A DNA stretch of 64,000 nucleotides from Flavobacteriales bacterium (GTDB lineage: Bacteria; Bacteroidota; Bacteroidia; Flavobacteriales_F; PHOS-HE28). Below are positions 34,704 to 43,071 of the stretch, one piece after another. The notes under the pieces were generated by a model. That model did not search any database. It saw only the letters and a program-made list of their open reading frames with translations, and was not told where the DNA came from. The stretch lies in NCBI GenBank assembly GCA_026129465.1, contig JAHCIA010000001.1, positions 1,497,964-1,561,963 on the forward strand. Direction: 5' to 3'. The position numbers were made by a program, and so were the translations under genes. Each line of letters opens with the position of its first letter. Position 1 is the stretch's first letter.

Positions 34704-34928
34704 ATGCCCATGCGCAAGAACATGCTCGCCTATTACCAGGACGTCCTGGACCGCATCAGCCATGCCGATCGACGCGTCTTCCGCAAGGAGATGCGGAAGG
34801 CCCTGCGCGGGCTGGATTCCGGGGACCGCGAGATGTTGAAAGTCTGGTTCCGCGAGCGTTGCGTCTGCCGCGTGGGCACGCGCTATTCCTCGGAATCCTT
34901 GGAAAAGGGGATGCCTCAGTTGAAGTAG
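34704..34928 (+). CDS. Small conserved-looking hypothetical protein
   Basis: A 74-residue basic protein predicted to be helical (MLAYYQDVLDRISHADRRVFRKEMRKALRGL), with a CVCR pair near the end. I do not recognise a family. The start at 34704 follows the terminator closely; ATG 34710 is possible. The last 13 bases overlap the convergent membrane-protein gene at 34916. Codon use fits the genome, so it is probably real. Confidence 0.5.
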   Translation: MPMRKNMLAYYQDVLDRISHADRRVFRKEMRKALRGLDSGDREMLKVWFRERCVCRVGTRYSSESLEKGMPQLK

Positions 34929-35626
34929 CGGCTGTTCCAGGCCTGGGTGCTGAACTGGCCGAAGAAGGCGAACCAGGCGAAGACCGTGAAGCTGGCCACC
35001 ACCACGGTGCTCCATAGCAAGAACAAGATGCGATAGGCGCCCCAGAATCCCACGGAGGGATCGCGGGTGATGAGGTCGGCGGGCATCACGGCCGTGAACA
35101 CCATGGCCAGCAGCAACACACAGGCACCCAAGGTCCATGGTGAGCGTGTTGGCCAGCCCAGGACCACGCGCGCCACACCCAGATCATTGCCCCACTTGTG
35201 CACCAAGTAATAGCGCCCTTCGCCCAAGGGCACAAAGAGCAGTGGATCCACCTCGCTGTCGCAGAGACTGAAACGCTCCGCTGGAGCCATCACCTTGTAA
35301 TTCAGCACCGGACCGGAAGCCTTTCGCTCCAGCTGCCGTATGGCATGCATGGCCTGTGGGGGCAGATCACCTTTGAACAAGCCGGCATCCAGGAAGCGCA
35401 AGCGATACTTCACACACAGGGCGCGGATGGTGGAGATGCCGAAGACCCGTGCTGGATCCGGGTCGAGGAGATGGACGGGGCGTTCGCCCCGTGAGGTCCG
35501 CACCACCGCCCTGCGGATGTTGTCCTGTTTTTCCTCCTCGGCGAGCAGGGCATGCACCTCCTCCAGGAATACCTGTTGTCCCTGAAGGACCTGTTCCAGC
35601 CGTTCACGTTCCGTTCCAGTAGCCAT
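34916..35626 (-). CDS. Membrane protein of unknown function
   Basis: A 236-residue protein with a soluble N-terminal part (about 1-150) and two to three C-terminal membrane helices (about 157-175, 190-215). The N-terminal part has LLDPDPARVFGISTIRALCVKYRLRFLDAGLFKGDLP and a YYLVHKWGNDLG block that recall Bacteroidota proteins of unknown function. No catalytic motif is recognised. It lies 50 bases after DUF1883 on the same strand and may be cotranscribed with it and the stress protein upstream. Confidence 0.7.
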   Translation of the reverse strand: MATGTERERLEQVLQGQQVFLEEVHALLAEEEKQDNIRRAVVRTSRGERPVHLLDPDPARVFGISTIRALCVKYRLRFLDAGLFKGDLPPQAMHAIRQLERKASGPVLNYKVMAPAERFSLCDSEVDPLLFVPLGEGRYYLVHKWGNDLGVARVVLGWPTRSPWTLGACVLLLAMVFTAVMPADLITRDPSVGFWGAYRILFLLWSTVVVASFTVFAWFAFFGQFSTQAWNSRYFN

Positions 35627-35676
35627 GATCGTGTCGCTTGTACGGATGCAACGCCGATGACCGCCGATCCGTTCGT

Positions 35677-36060
35677 TCAGCCCTCGCTGCGCGATGCCAT
35701 GCTCAACTCCCGCGCGATCGCCTCGGCATCAGCATCCATGGCCCGCAATTCGGGAGGAGCATCCTTCGGCACGCTGGAGCGCACGGTATTGTTCGGCAGC
35801 AACAACTGGCAACCGGCCTTCACTGGCAATGGCTGCCGGAAGGTCCCTTTCTCCACCACCACGTTCCACACGGAATCGAAAGGGACCACGAATCTGACGG
35901 GCGATTCATCGAAGAGCCCGCCGAAGTAGGAGTAGGTCTTTCCCTGCTTGTAGGCCTTCATCTCCTTGCCGGTCATGAACTTCACCTTGGTGGGCTGGTC
36001 GATCTCCACCTCGATGATCTCCTTCCTTTTCGCCTCGAATGTCTTGTGCAGGAATCTCAT
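35677..36060 (-). CDS. DUF1883 family protein
   Basis: A 127-residue protein matching DUF1883 in its first 90 residues: MRFLHKTFEAKRKEIIEVEI, a KAYKQGKTYSYFGG block and SPVRFVVPFDSVWNVVVEKG. The fold is predicted to be all-beta and some DUF1883 proteins carry a TIR domain, absent here. The acidic C-terminal 35 residues are variable. Function is unknown. It sits 40 bases after the universal stress protein. Confidence 0.77.
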   Translation of the reverse strand: MRFLHKTFEAKRKEIIEVEIDQPTKVKFMTGKEMKAYKQGKTYSYFGGLFDESPVRFVVPFDSVWNVVVEKGTFRQPLPVKAGCQLLLPNNTVRSSVPKDAPPELRAMDADAEAIARELSMASRSEG

Positions 36061-36100
36061 GGTCGCGTGCGCTACTGGTCCAAAGATAGGGGGGCAGGGA

Positions 36101-36901
36101 TCAGAGTTTGATGCTCAGCACGGGGAAGGTGGTATGGTTCACGATGTCCTCCGTCAGGCTGCCGTTCACCACATGGAAAAAGCCTGTACGGCCGTGCGTG
36201 GCCATGGCGATCAGGTCGGCATCGATGCCGCGGGCGAAGTTGAGGATGCCCTCTTCGATGCTGAGATCGTTGTAGATGGTGGCCGTGAATTTCCGCAGTT
36301 CATGGCGCTGCAGGAAGGCGTCGATGGCGCGGCTGGTGTCCTCACTGCGTTCGAAGGTCTTGGGGGTGTTGACCTTCACCAGGTGGATCCTGGGATCGAA
36401 CAGGTCGAACAGGGGTCTGAAGGCGTCGAACTTCTCCACGTCCTGCGCCGAAAAGTTGGAGGCGAACACCACATCGCCGATCGTGAAGTCTTCGGCCGGA
36501 TGTTTTATCACCAGCACCGGCATGGGGGCCTGCCGCACGATGCGCTGGGTATTGGACCCCACCAGGCCTTTGAGTCCTTTGGCCCCATGGCTGCCCATCA
36601 CGATCAGATCGGCCTCGGACAGCCGCTCATTCTTGAACATCTCCGGCAGGGTCATCTGCCGCAGCATGAACTTCTTCAATTCCACCCCTTCCAGGAATGG
36701 CAATTCCGGCACCCGGTCCAGTTTGCTCTCGATATCCTCACGGATCTTCTGGTTCTCCGTGTGGAAATCGGTCATCTGCTCATAGAGGTGGACCACATCG
36801 ATGCATGCGCCCGTGAGGCGCGCGATCTTGCTCGCCACGCGCAGGGCGTCCGTGGCGCAATCACTGAAATCGTAGGGAACGAGGATGGTGCGTATGCTCA
36901 T
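36101..36901 (-). CDS. Tandem universal stress protein (UspA x2)
   Basis: A 266-residue protein made of two Usp domains. The first starts MSIRTILVPYDFSDCATDAL and has the ATP-binding segment GSHGAKGLKGLVGSNTQR; the second has ATHGRTGFFHVVNGS and ends FPVLSIKL. Both G-x2-G-x9-G-S/T-type motifs are present, so nucleotide binding is expected in both halves. The start at 36901 replaces a longer frame that begins in the opposing gene. It is divergent from the SiaC-type gene, 112 bases apart. Confidence 0.9.
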   Translation of the reverse strand: MSIRTILVPYDFSDCATDALRVASKIARLTGACIDVVHLYEQMTDFHTENQKIREDIESKLDRVPELPFLEGVELKKFMLRQMTLPEMFKNERLSEADLIVMGSHGAKGLKGLVGSNTQRIVRQAPMPVLVIKHPAEDFTIGDVVFASNFSAQDVEKFDAFRPLFDLFDPRIHLVKVNTPKTFERSEDTSRAIDAFLQRHELRKFTATIYNDLSIEEGILNFARGIDADLIAMATHGRTGFFHVVNGSLTEDIVNHTTFPVLSIKL

Positions 36902-37013
36902 GGGGATCCCGCCTTGGACCATGGCGCCGGTGAAAAGTAAGGCCGGACCATGCATCCCCACAAACGGAGTGGCCAATACCTTTCCCGGAGTTCGGTCTAC
37001 CTTCGGCGCCCAA

Positions 37014-37400
37014 GTGTCCGAAAAGACCATATACCGGGTGGAAGCCACTGACAAGACCCCTGCCGTGGCCTTGGACCCGGCGTCGGGAACGGTATCGATC
37101 AAAGGCACCTCGATACCCGAGAACGCGGACGGCTTCTTCACGCCGCTGTTCGACCGCATCTCCTCCTATGCCGAGGCGCCGGCGACACGCACACTGATCC
37201 GCGTGGAACTGGACTACTTCAACTCCAGTACTGCCAAGTACCTGCTGGACATTCTGAAGCGCTTGGAGGATGCGCATGCGTCCGGCTCGTCCGTGGTGAA
37301 CTTGGAGTGGGTGCATGCCGAAGACGACCTGGACATGCAGGAGGCCGGCCAGGACTACCGTGACCTGCTGGAATTTCCCGTGCGGTTGGTGGTCCGTTGA
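37014..37400 (+). CDS. SiaC-type regulatory phosphoprotein (DUF1987)
   Basis: A 128-residue protein matching the SiaC/DUF1987 family: TPAVALDPASG, GTSIPENADGFFTPLF, a RVELDYFNSSTAKYLLDIL block with the Ser/Thr expected to be phosphorylated, and WVHAEDDLDMQEAGQDY. SiaC in Pseudomonas is phosphorylated by SiaB and activates the diguanylate cyclase SiaD; those partners are not here. The start is proposed at GTG 37014, which gives the normal family length; ATG 36885 would add 43 unrelated residues that overlap the stress gene start. A TACCTTCG box lies seven bases before the GTG. Confidence 0.8.
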   Translation: MSEKTIYRVEATDKTPAVALDPASGTVSIKGTSIPENADGFFTPLFDRISSYAEAPATRTLIRVELDYFNSSTAKYLLDILKRLEDAHASGSSVVNLEWVHAEDDLDMQEAGQDYRDLLEFPVRLVVR

Positions 37401-38123
37401 TCAGCGGCCAGGGAAGGTCTCTTCCCAAATACGCTCGGAGACCGCGATGCCGTCCCGGAAGTACACTGTTTGGCCCCAAGGGTGGTCCACTTTGCGCCAT
37501 ATGGTGATCCTCCCATCCTGGACCAACACACGCTCCAGCACCACTGCGCGTCCCTCCCGCAGGGTCCGCTCGGTCATACCCTCATCAAGTGTGGGTGGCA
37601 CCGGGATGACCGCTTGCCGTTCGAGGCCCTGGGAAGGGCGCGGTACAGGCTTCACTTCCGATCGCTTCTCAGGCTGGGCCGTCTTCGGTGCGCTGGGCTT
37701 TGGAGCTTCAACCATCAAGGGTCGCGGCGTATCGATGACCGGCCATGCCGATCCACCGGGCTCCTCCACCAGCACCGTCAATTCTTCCCGCTTGGACTCC
37801 GCATCACGTTTCTCCATCAGGGCCTGGAGATCCTGGATCTTCACCTTGGGGTATACGTTGTAGGGCCGCATGGCACGCGCCACGGTGTACCGCTCAAGGG
37901 CATCCTCGTACCGTTGATGGCGGAAATGCTCGTCGGCTTCGGCCATCACCTGTTGGTATTGCTGATCGTTGGCTGCCTGGGCGATCTCCTCCTGGGCTAT
38001 ACGGGTGCGCTCCTTGGCGCTGAGCCGGCCGAACTCCTCGGTGAGCGCGTCGCCCTGGGCCAATATGGCCAGGCCAGGGCAGAAGAATGCCAGGAAGGCT
38101 AAGGATCGCGGTGTCCTGGTCAT
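37401..38123 (-). CDS. Secreted TPR-like hypothetical protein
   Basis: A 240-residue protein with a signal peptide (MTRTPRSLAFLAFFCPGLAILAQ), a helical tetratricopeptide-like segment (DEHFRHQRYEDALERYTVARAMRP, about 65-100), a Pro-rich spacer (130-180) and a C-terminal beta part (VLVQDGRITIWRKVDHPWG). Likely periplasmic. The stop abuts the convergent SiaC-type stop (37400/37401), leaving no room for a classical terminator. No function assigned. Confidence 0.65.
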   Translation of the reverse strand: MTRTPRSLAFLAFFCPGLAILAQGDALTEEFGRLSAKERTRIAQEEIAQAANDQQYQQVMAEADEHFRHQRYEDALERYTVARAMRPYNVYPKVKIQDLQALMEKRDAESKREELTVLVEEPGGSAWPVIDTPRPLMVEAPKPSAPKTAQPEKRSEVKPVPRPSQGLERQAVIPVPPTLDEGMTERTLREGRAVVLERVLVQDGRITIWRKVDHPWGQTVYFRDGIAVSERIWEETFPGR

Positions 38124-38294
38124 TTCCCTGGGAGCTATGCCTCTGGCGGCCAGAGCCGTCAGCGGCCACCCTGTTACGCACAAAGATGGGCTGCCGTTGC
38201 GGCCTGTGGCCCAATGGCATCGAACTTTGCATGGCGAGGACCGAAGAGGCCCACGTACCACAGCCCCAAGACGCCCCGTTCAAATTCCACATCC

Positions 38295-39146
38295 ATGACC
38301 CCTATGGTCCGCACAACCCCTGCCATACTCACCGCCCTGTTGCTGATCACCGCCTGCCAGAACGATCCGCGGGAGAGCCCCCAGTATCAGCAACTGGCGG
38401 AGGATACGCGGCGCGCGGAAGCCCTCATAGCGGAAAAGGATTCCATGCTGGACGCGATGTTCGGCACCTTCAACCGCATCAGCGAGAACCTCCGCAACAT
38501 CCGGGCACGGCAGGGCCAGCTCACCGCCCCGCTGGGGGGTGCGGAGAACGGCCGCAGCGGCGAGGAACGCATCATGGAGGAGATCGAGCAGATCGATGGC
38601 CTGCTGGCCGAGAACCGGGCCTTGATCGACAAACTCCGGGGGCAGGCCCGGAGTTCGGCCAAGGGTCTGAATGAGCTGGAACGGACACTCGCGGACTTCG
38701 AAACGACCATTCTGGAGCAGGACCAGGAGATCGCGGACATCAAGGAGCAGCTGGCCAGTTCGAACAGTTCGCTGGCCACGCTGATCGACATGTATCGGGA
38801 CAAATCACAGCAGGCCGATCAGCAGGCCCGTGAACTCAACACGGCATGGTACGCCGTGGGCACCGCCAAGGAATTGCGCGATGCCGGCGTGCTTACCAAG
38901 GAAGGTGGTGTCGTGGGCATCGGGGGGGTCGACAAACTCACCACGAAGCGCTTCCCTGCGGAGCATTTCACCCAGGTGGAGATCGATGGTACGGAGCGCA
39001 TTCCCGTGCTGGCCAAGAAGGCCCGTCTGGTGACCACCCATCCCGAGGGCACCTACCGTTTCACGGATGGTGCGCACCAGCTGTTGATCCTTGACCGGGA
39101 CGCCTTCTGGAGCCTGTCCAAGTATCTGGTGGTGGTGGTGGAGTGA
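38295..39146 (+). CDS. Coiled-coil lipoprotein
   Basis: A 283-residue predicted lipoprotein. The lipobox is LLITAC with the Cys near residue 21. The middle (about 30-185) is a long heptad-rich coiled coil with repeated Glu/Asp and Ala. The C-terminal domain (about 190-283) has AWYAVGTAKELRDAGVLTKEGG and a repeated SxxK-like pattern, resembling uncharacterised Bacteroidota lipoproteins. Probably in the periplasm. ATG 38295 is preferred because it exposes the lipoprotein signal. Confidence 0.72.
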   Translation: MTPMVRTTPAILTALLLITACQNDPRESPQYQQLAEDTRRAEALIAEKDSMLDAMFGTFNRISENLRNIRARQGQLTAPLGGAENGRSGEERIMEEIEQIDGLLAENRALIDKLRGQARSSAKGLNELERTLADFETTILEQDQEIADIKEQLASSNSSLATLIDMYRDKSQQADQQARELNTAWYAVGTAKELRDAGVLTKEGGVVGIGGVDKLTTKRFPAEHFTQVEIDGTERIPVLAKKARLVTTHPEGTYRFTDGAHQLLILDRDAFWSLSKYLVVVVE

Positions 39147-39160
39147 CCTGTTGGGAAAGC

Positions 39161-39188
39161 AGAAGGCCCTGCCTCCGCAGGGCCTTCT
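39161..39188. terminator. Bidirectional hairpin between convergent genes
   Basis: Perfect 12-bp stem AGAAGGCCCTGC / GCAGGGCCTTCT with a CTCC loop, between 39146 and 39223. T-runs on either side are weak, so termination efficiency is uncertain. Confidence 0.65.
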
Positions 39189-39222
39189 GTACCTATCGAC
39201 AGGATCGCAGGCGCAGAACGCT

Positions 39223-39810
39223 TCATCGCTTGTTCGGCACCTGTTCCAGCTTGTTGTTTGGTGCCTGGCGCTGCGGCGTTGCACCACCGGCACCTGTCGC
39301 GGATGGCCGAGCCGAAATGCCGGGTTTGGCCTCCCCCTTGTGTCCTGCCTTGCACCCGCAGGGGTCGAGATAGTCATCCCACTCACCAGCACCGCGCACC
39401 TTGCGCAGCTTGTTGCGCTGTTCTTCATTGAAGGTGGCGTCAACAGTGTTGATATGCTTCTTCAACAGGGCGTCGATCTCCTGCTGCGCGATAGCCAGCT
39501 TGGCCCGGGCGGCGATGAGGTCCTTCTCCGACTCCAGGAAGGCATCCTTGACACGGTTGAACTCCTTCTCGTTCAGATACAAGGCCCGGGTGTACGCCTC
39601 AGCCAGAGACTTGGCCGAAGCCTCTCCCTCCGGACCGACCTTCCGCTCACGACCGGCGGCAGCGGCAGCGGCAGCCCTGTCCGATGATTGCACCGGCTGT
39701 GCCCCGGCTCCGCGCGCGGGAGGCTGGGTCTCTTTGCCTCGATCCTGTGCGTCCACTGCGGTCAACATCAACAGCATGCTGGCTGCGGCCAGCGATCTCA
39801 TTATTTTCAT
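39223..39810 (-). CDS. Secreted hypothetical protein
   Basis: A 195-residue protein with a signal peptide (MKIMRSLAAASMLLMLTAVDAQ), an Ala-rich stretch, a helical core (about 65-140) and a C-terminal segment with EQRNKLRKVRGAGEWDDYLDP followed by CGC. The helical part with NEEQ-KL recalls the LTxxQ proteins (Spy/CpxP fold), but the match is too weak to name. The tail is Gly/Pro/Gln-rich and probably disordered. Convergent with 38295-39146. Confidence 0.6.
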   Translation of the reverse strand: MKIMRSLAAASMLLMLTAVDAQDRGKETQPPARGAGAQPVQSSDRAAAAAAAGRERKVGPEGEASAKSLAEAYTRALYLNEKEFNRVKDAFLESEKDLIAARAKLAIAQQEIDALLKKHINTVDATFNEEQRNKLRKVRGAGEWDDYLDPCGCKAGHKGEAKPGISARPSATGAGGATPQRQAPNNKLEQVPNKR

Positions 39811-39918
39811 CGGGCTTGGGATTTTGTTGGCTTGGGTCGGAAAGATAGGCCGATCGTGATCGACCCGCCGCACCATCAGCAATGATCGTGCCCGGGACCA
39901 TGCACGGTATCGGCAGCT

Positions 39919-40797
39919 TCAACTTCCCTTGGTGCCCCGGATCATCGCTTCGATGGCATCCCACATGCCCGGCTCCACCATCTCCAGCATGTTGAATTGC
40001 CCTGCGCCCTTGAGCCATTCCCCCCCATCGATGGTGACGACCTCGCCATTGATGAAGCCGCTGTAGGGCGAGATCAGATAGGCCACGAGATCGGCGAGCT
40101 CCTGGTGCTCGCCCATGCGGCCCAGCGGCACGCGCTTCCGCATGTCGAACTTCTCCATCATTTCGCCCGGCACCAGCCTGCTCCACGCTCCTTTGGTGGG
40201 GAAGGGACCTGGTGCCACCGCATTGGTGCGGATGCCATGGCGTCCCCACTCGACCGCCAGTGACCGGGTCATCGCCAATACGCCGGCCTTGGCGCAGGCG
40301 CTGGGCACCACATAACCACTGCCGGTCCAGGCATAGGTGGTGACGATGTTGAGCACGGCCTTGTCACGCTCGCCCTTGGCGATCCAGTGCTTGCCCACGG
40401 CCAGCGTGCAATTCACGCTGCCCATGAGCACAATGTCGATGATGGTGCGGAAGGCGTTGCTGCTGAGCCGCTCGGTGGGGCTGATGAAGTTGCCGGCGGC
40501 GTTGTTCACCAAGGCGTCCACCCGCCCGAAGCGCGCCAGCACCGCATCGCGCATGGCCTCCACCTCCTCGTACTTGCGCACGTCACAAGCCAGCGGCAGC
40601 ACCTGCCCACCGGTCTCCTGCGCCAATTCCGCAGCCGTCCTCTCCAGAACATCCAACTTTCGACTGGTGATGCAGATGTGCGCGCCCAGCTTCAAGCAAT
40701 AGCGGGCCATGGCCAGGCCGAGGCCGGTGCCCCCGCCGGTGATGATCACCACGCGATCCTTCAGAGCGCCTTCGCGCAGCATTCCTTCGTTCATCAT
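39919..40797 (-). CDS. Short-chain dehydrogenase, 2,4-dienoyl-CoA reductase-like
   Basis: A 292-residue SDR enzyme. The NADP(H) site is IITGGGTGLGLAMA, NNAAGNFISPTERLS is the classic dienoyl-CoA reductase block, and TYAWTGSGYVVPSACAKAG corresponds to the YAETGSGFVVPSASAKAG segment of mammalian DECR, keeping Tyr, Ser and Lys. It should reduce trans-2,4-dienoyl-CoA to 3-enoyl-CoA in unsaturated fatty acid beta-oxidation. Other beta-oxidation genes are not nearby. Start could be 40797 or 40794. Confidence 0.83.
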   Translation of the reverse strand: MMNEGMLREGALKDRVVIITGGGTGLGLAMARYCLKLGAHICITSRKLDVLERTAAELAQETGGQVLPLACDVRKYEEVEAMRDAVLARFGRVDALVNNAAGNFISPTERLSSNAFRTIIDIVLMGSVNCTLAVGKHWIAKGERDKAVLNIVTTYAWTGSGYVVPSACAKAGVLAMTRSLAVEWGRHGIRTNAVAPGPFPTKGAWSRLVPGEMMEKFDMRKRVPLGRMGEHQELADLVAYLISPYSGFINGEVVTIDGGEWLKGAGQFNMLEMVEPGMWDAIEAMIRGTKGS

Positions 40798-40815
40798 CGG
40801 CGGTTCCGTGTCGGG

Positions 40816-41817
40816 TCAGGGGGCATTGCTGCGTACCGGCGCATTGCCGCGTGGGGCCTGTGGAACGGGGCCCGGGGTCGTCGTTGGCCGCACACCCTCA
40901 CAATGTCGCTGGTACAGTGTCTCCACTTCATCGCCATGCAGCGGCGTGAATTTCATCTCCAATGCGGTGCGCAAGTAGGCACATCCCTTCTCCGCATCGC
41001 CCTGCTCGATGGCGATGAGGCCCAGGTTGCGGTACACGTAAGGGTTGCTGCGCCGTTTGCGGCCGGCCAGCTCGATGTTCCGGATGCCTTTATCCGTCTC
41101 GCCCAAGCGGTGCAGGGCCCAGCCCCGGTTGTTGAAGGCGAAGCTGTAGTTGGGGTCGAACTTGATCGCCCGGTCATAGTCGCGCACGGCCTCCTGCCAT
41201 CGCTCGGCGCGGGCGTGCAGTTCATACCCCCTGCTGTTCCAGTTCACTGGGTCCCTTGGCCCCAATTCGATGGCGCGGTCCAGGTCCGCGCGGGCACCGG
41301 CGGTGTCGCCAAGGACCGCCCGGCAGCCGCCGCGTTCACGCCATGCCGCCGTGCGATCCGGGTGTCGGGCCAGCACCCGGTCGAACTCCGTGATGGCCTC
41401 GCCGCAACGATCGCGCACTTTCAACCAGCTGCCGATCCGGAGCCGGGCGTCACTGTCGTCGCTGCTGCCCAAGGCCTGCTGGTACCAGTACATGGCGCTG
41501 TCCGGAAAGCCCAATGCAGCCAGGGCGATGCCCATCTGGAGGGCGGCCGCGTAAAGCGTATCCCCCGAGACATGCGGCCGCGCCGCGTCCGCATCGCGCA
41601 ACGCCTTGCCATACTCCCCGATGCGGTTGTTCCCCTCAGCGCGCAGGACCTGGAATGCATGGTCCGGCGCCTTGGCCGACACCCGCTTGTCGCAGACCTT
41701 GATGCCCGCATGCACCTTGCCCTTGGCGTAGAGCGCTTCCACACGTGCCCGGTCCTTGTCCACCTGGGCGGATAGCAGCATGGGCAAAAGGCAGCAGAGC
41801 AGAAGTGGCGCACGCAT
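40816..41817 (-). CDS. Secreted tetratricopeptide-repeat protein
   Basis: A 333-residue protein with a signal peptide (MRAPLLLCCLLPMLLSAQ) and at least five TPR-type helical repeats between 75 and 290, including NWNSRGYELHARAERWQEAVRDYDRAI and FAFNNRGWALHRLGETDKGI. The C-terminus is Pro-rich. TPR domains mediate protein-protein contacts, so a periplasmic scaffold is likely. A frame open to 42279 lies over 41875-42285 and is not used. It ends 18 bases before the SDR gene. Confidence 0.8.
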   Translation of the reverse strand: MRAPLLLCCLLPMLLSAQVDKDRARVEALYAKGKVHAGIKVCDKRVSAKAPDHAFQVLRAEGNNRIGEYGKALRDADAARPHVSGDTLYAAALQMGIALAALGFPDSAMYWYQQALGSSDDSDARLRIGSWLKVRDRCGEAITEFDRVLARHPDRTAAWRERGGCRAVLGDTAGARADLDRAIELGPRDPVNWNSRGYELHARAERWQEAVRDYDRAIKFDPNYSFAFNNRGWALHRLGETDKGIRNIELAGRKRRSNPYVYRNLGLIAIEQGDAEKGCAYLRTALEMKFTPLHGDEVETLYQRHCEGVRPTTTPGPVPQAPRGNAPVRSNAP

Positions 41818-41874
41818 GGTGCGAAGGTATCGTGCGGCACCCTGGCATGCCGCTGCGGTAACTTCGTGGTCGAT

Positions 41875-42285
41875 ATGCGTACCGAATACCCTGTGAAGAT
41901 CCTGCTGGCCTGGGGCGAGGCCATCAGCGGCCATGCCGGGCTGCGCGACTGGCTGATCAAAAACGGCTACCCCGAACTGGGCGTCTTCACTTTCGCGCTG
42001 CGCAACAAGCCCGATGCGCGCGAATGGCTGATGAAGAACGGGCATCCGCATCTGATGGCCGTGATCAGCGGCATTGAAGGCGATGAAAAGGCGCTGGACT
42101 GGCTGGAGCGCAATGGCATGGCCACGCTGCGGCATGTGGCTCTGGCGGGCGATGAGCCCGAATCCTTCAAGTGGCTTGTGCGCCACGGCCACCGCGAACT
42201 GGCGATGGTGGGGCTGCGGATGGGCAAGGTGAAGCGCGACCTGGACGAGCGCTACGGCGACATCCACCACTATCCGCAAGCCTGA
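41875..42285 (+). CDS. Internal-repeat hypothetical protein
   Basis: A 136-residue acidic/basic helical protein made of four tandem units of about 25 residues with a consensus like WLxKNGxPxLxxxxxA: RDWLIKNGYPELG, REWLMKNGHPHLM, LDWLERNGMATLR and FKWLVRHGHRELA. This looks like a small solenoid similar in spirit to ankyrin repeats; I do not recognise a named family. No signal peptide, so cytoplasmic. A TAACTTCG box ends eight bases before ATG 41875. Confidence 0.62.
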   Translation: MRTEYPVKILLAWGEAISGHAGLRDWLIKNGYPELGVFTFALRNKPDAREWLMKNGHPHLMAVISGIEGDEKALDWLERNGMATLRHVALAGDEPESFKWLVRHGHRELAMVGLRMGKVKRDLDERYGDIHHYPQA

Positions 42286-42291
42286 AGCGCC

Positions 42292-42900
42292 TCAGACGGC
42301 ACCCTGCCTGGCGCGCCAGCGTGCATGCAGGCGCTCCAGCAGCACCACGTCGATCATGGTATGCGCCGCCATGGGCGCGAGCAGGCCGTGGTGTTCGGCA
42401 AGCCAGCCCAGCAGCAACATACAGGCGGTCATAAAGAGACCGTAAATGCTCAAGCGCCGGTCGCGCGGATCGAGGTAGCCATGGATGGCGACGAACAGTA
42501 CGGCGGTGATGGGGATCCCCAGCCAGAACTGCAATGCGCCGCGGAAGAAGACCTCCTCGCCCACGCCTGCGCAGATGGACACGAGGATGCGGTCGCTTCG
42601 ATGGCCCATGAGCGGGCCGATCCGACGGGTGTAGCGGTCCATGGAAGGGGCCAGCAAGGTGCTGTCCGCCACGCGCCAGGCCAAAAGGCCAAGCAGCCAG
42701 CCCAGCAGCAGCCCGCCGCCGATCCAGGCCCACCATGGACCCTGACCCATCACCACTTCACGTACGTCGCGGGCCTGGGCGAACCGCATGAGCAGTACAC
42801 CGCCATATCCGAAAAAGAGGATGGTGCCAAAGCCGAGCAGGGCGACCAACCGGCGCGGATGGTGGATCGGTGGCTTGCTGCCAGGCCGGGCGTCTTCCAT
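42292..42900 (-). CDS. CPBP-family intramembrane metalloprotease
   Basis: A 202-residue membrane protein with the three CPBP (type II CAAX/ABI) motifs: GEEVFFRG (Glu115, Glu116, Arg120), FVAIHGYL (His140) and HTMIDVV (His180, Asp184). About five membrane helices. These proteins cleave membrane-embedded substrates or process prenylated peptides; the substrate here is unknown. It ends seven bases from the convergent gene at 42285. Confidence 0.87.
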   Translation of the reverse strand: MEDARPGSKPPIHHPRRLVALLGFGTILFFGYGGVLLMRFAQARDVREVVMGQGPWWAWIGGGLLLGWLLGLLAWRVADSTLLAPSMDRYTRRIGPLMGHRSDRILVSICAGVGEEVFFRGALQFWLGIPITAVLFVAIHGYLDPRDRRLSIYGLFMTACMLLLGWLAEHHGLLAPMAAHTMIDVVLLERLHARWRARQGAV

Positions 42901-43014
42901 CGTCGTGCGCTTGGGCTCGCTGCCTGCGGTCCTTGCCGGTCATCCACAGGCACCTGCGATCCAAAGATCGCCGCTGCACGCATCGCCAAGGGTGTGGCGA
43001 TCGTCCCACACCAC

Positions 43015-43056
43015 CAAGCGAAAGCCCCGGCCATCAAGGACCAGGGCTTTTGCTTG
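43015..43056. terminator. Inverted repeat downstream of the T9SS cargo gene
   Basis: CAAGC-x-AAAGCCC pairs with GGGCTTT-x-GCTTG, with a partly paired inner GGCC/GGACC part, located 16 bases after the stop of the minus-strand gene at 43072. It may terminate that gene and shield the CPBP gene. Confidence 0.5.
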
Positions 43057-43071
43057 CTCGATCAGTGTATC

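Noticed and set aside
30169..37400. The STAS protein and the SiaC-type protein as one sigma/c-di-GMP partner-switch operon.
   Set aside because: They lie about 6.5 kb apart in separate transcripts and no kinase or phosphatase partner is nearby.
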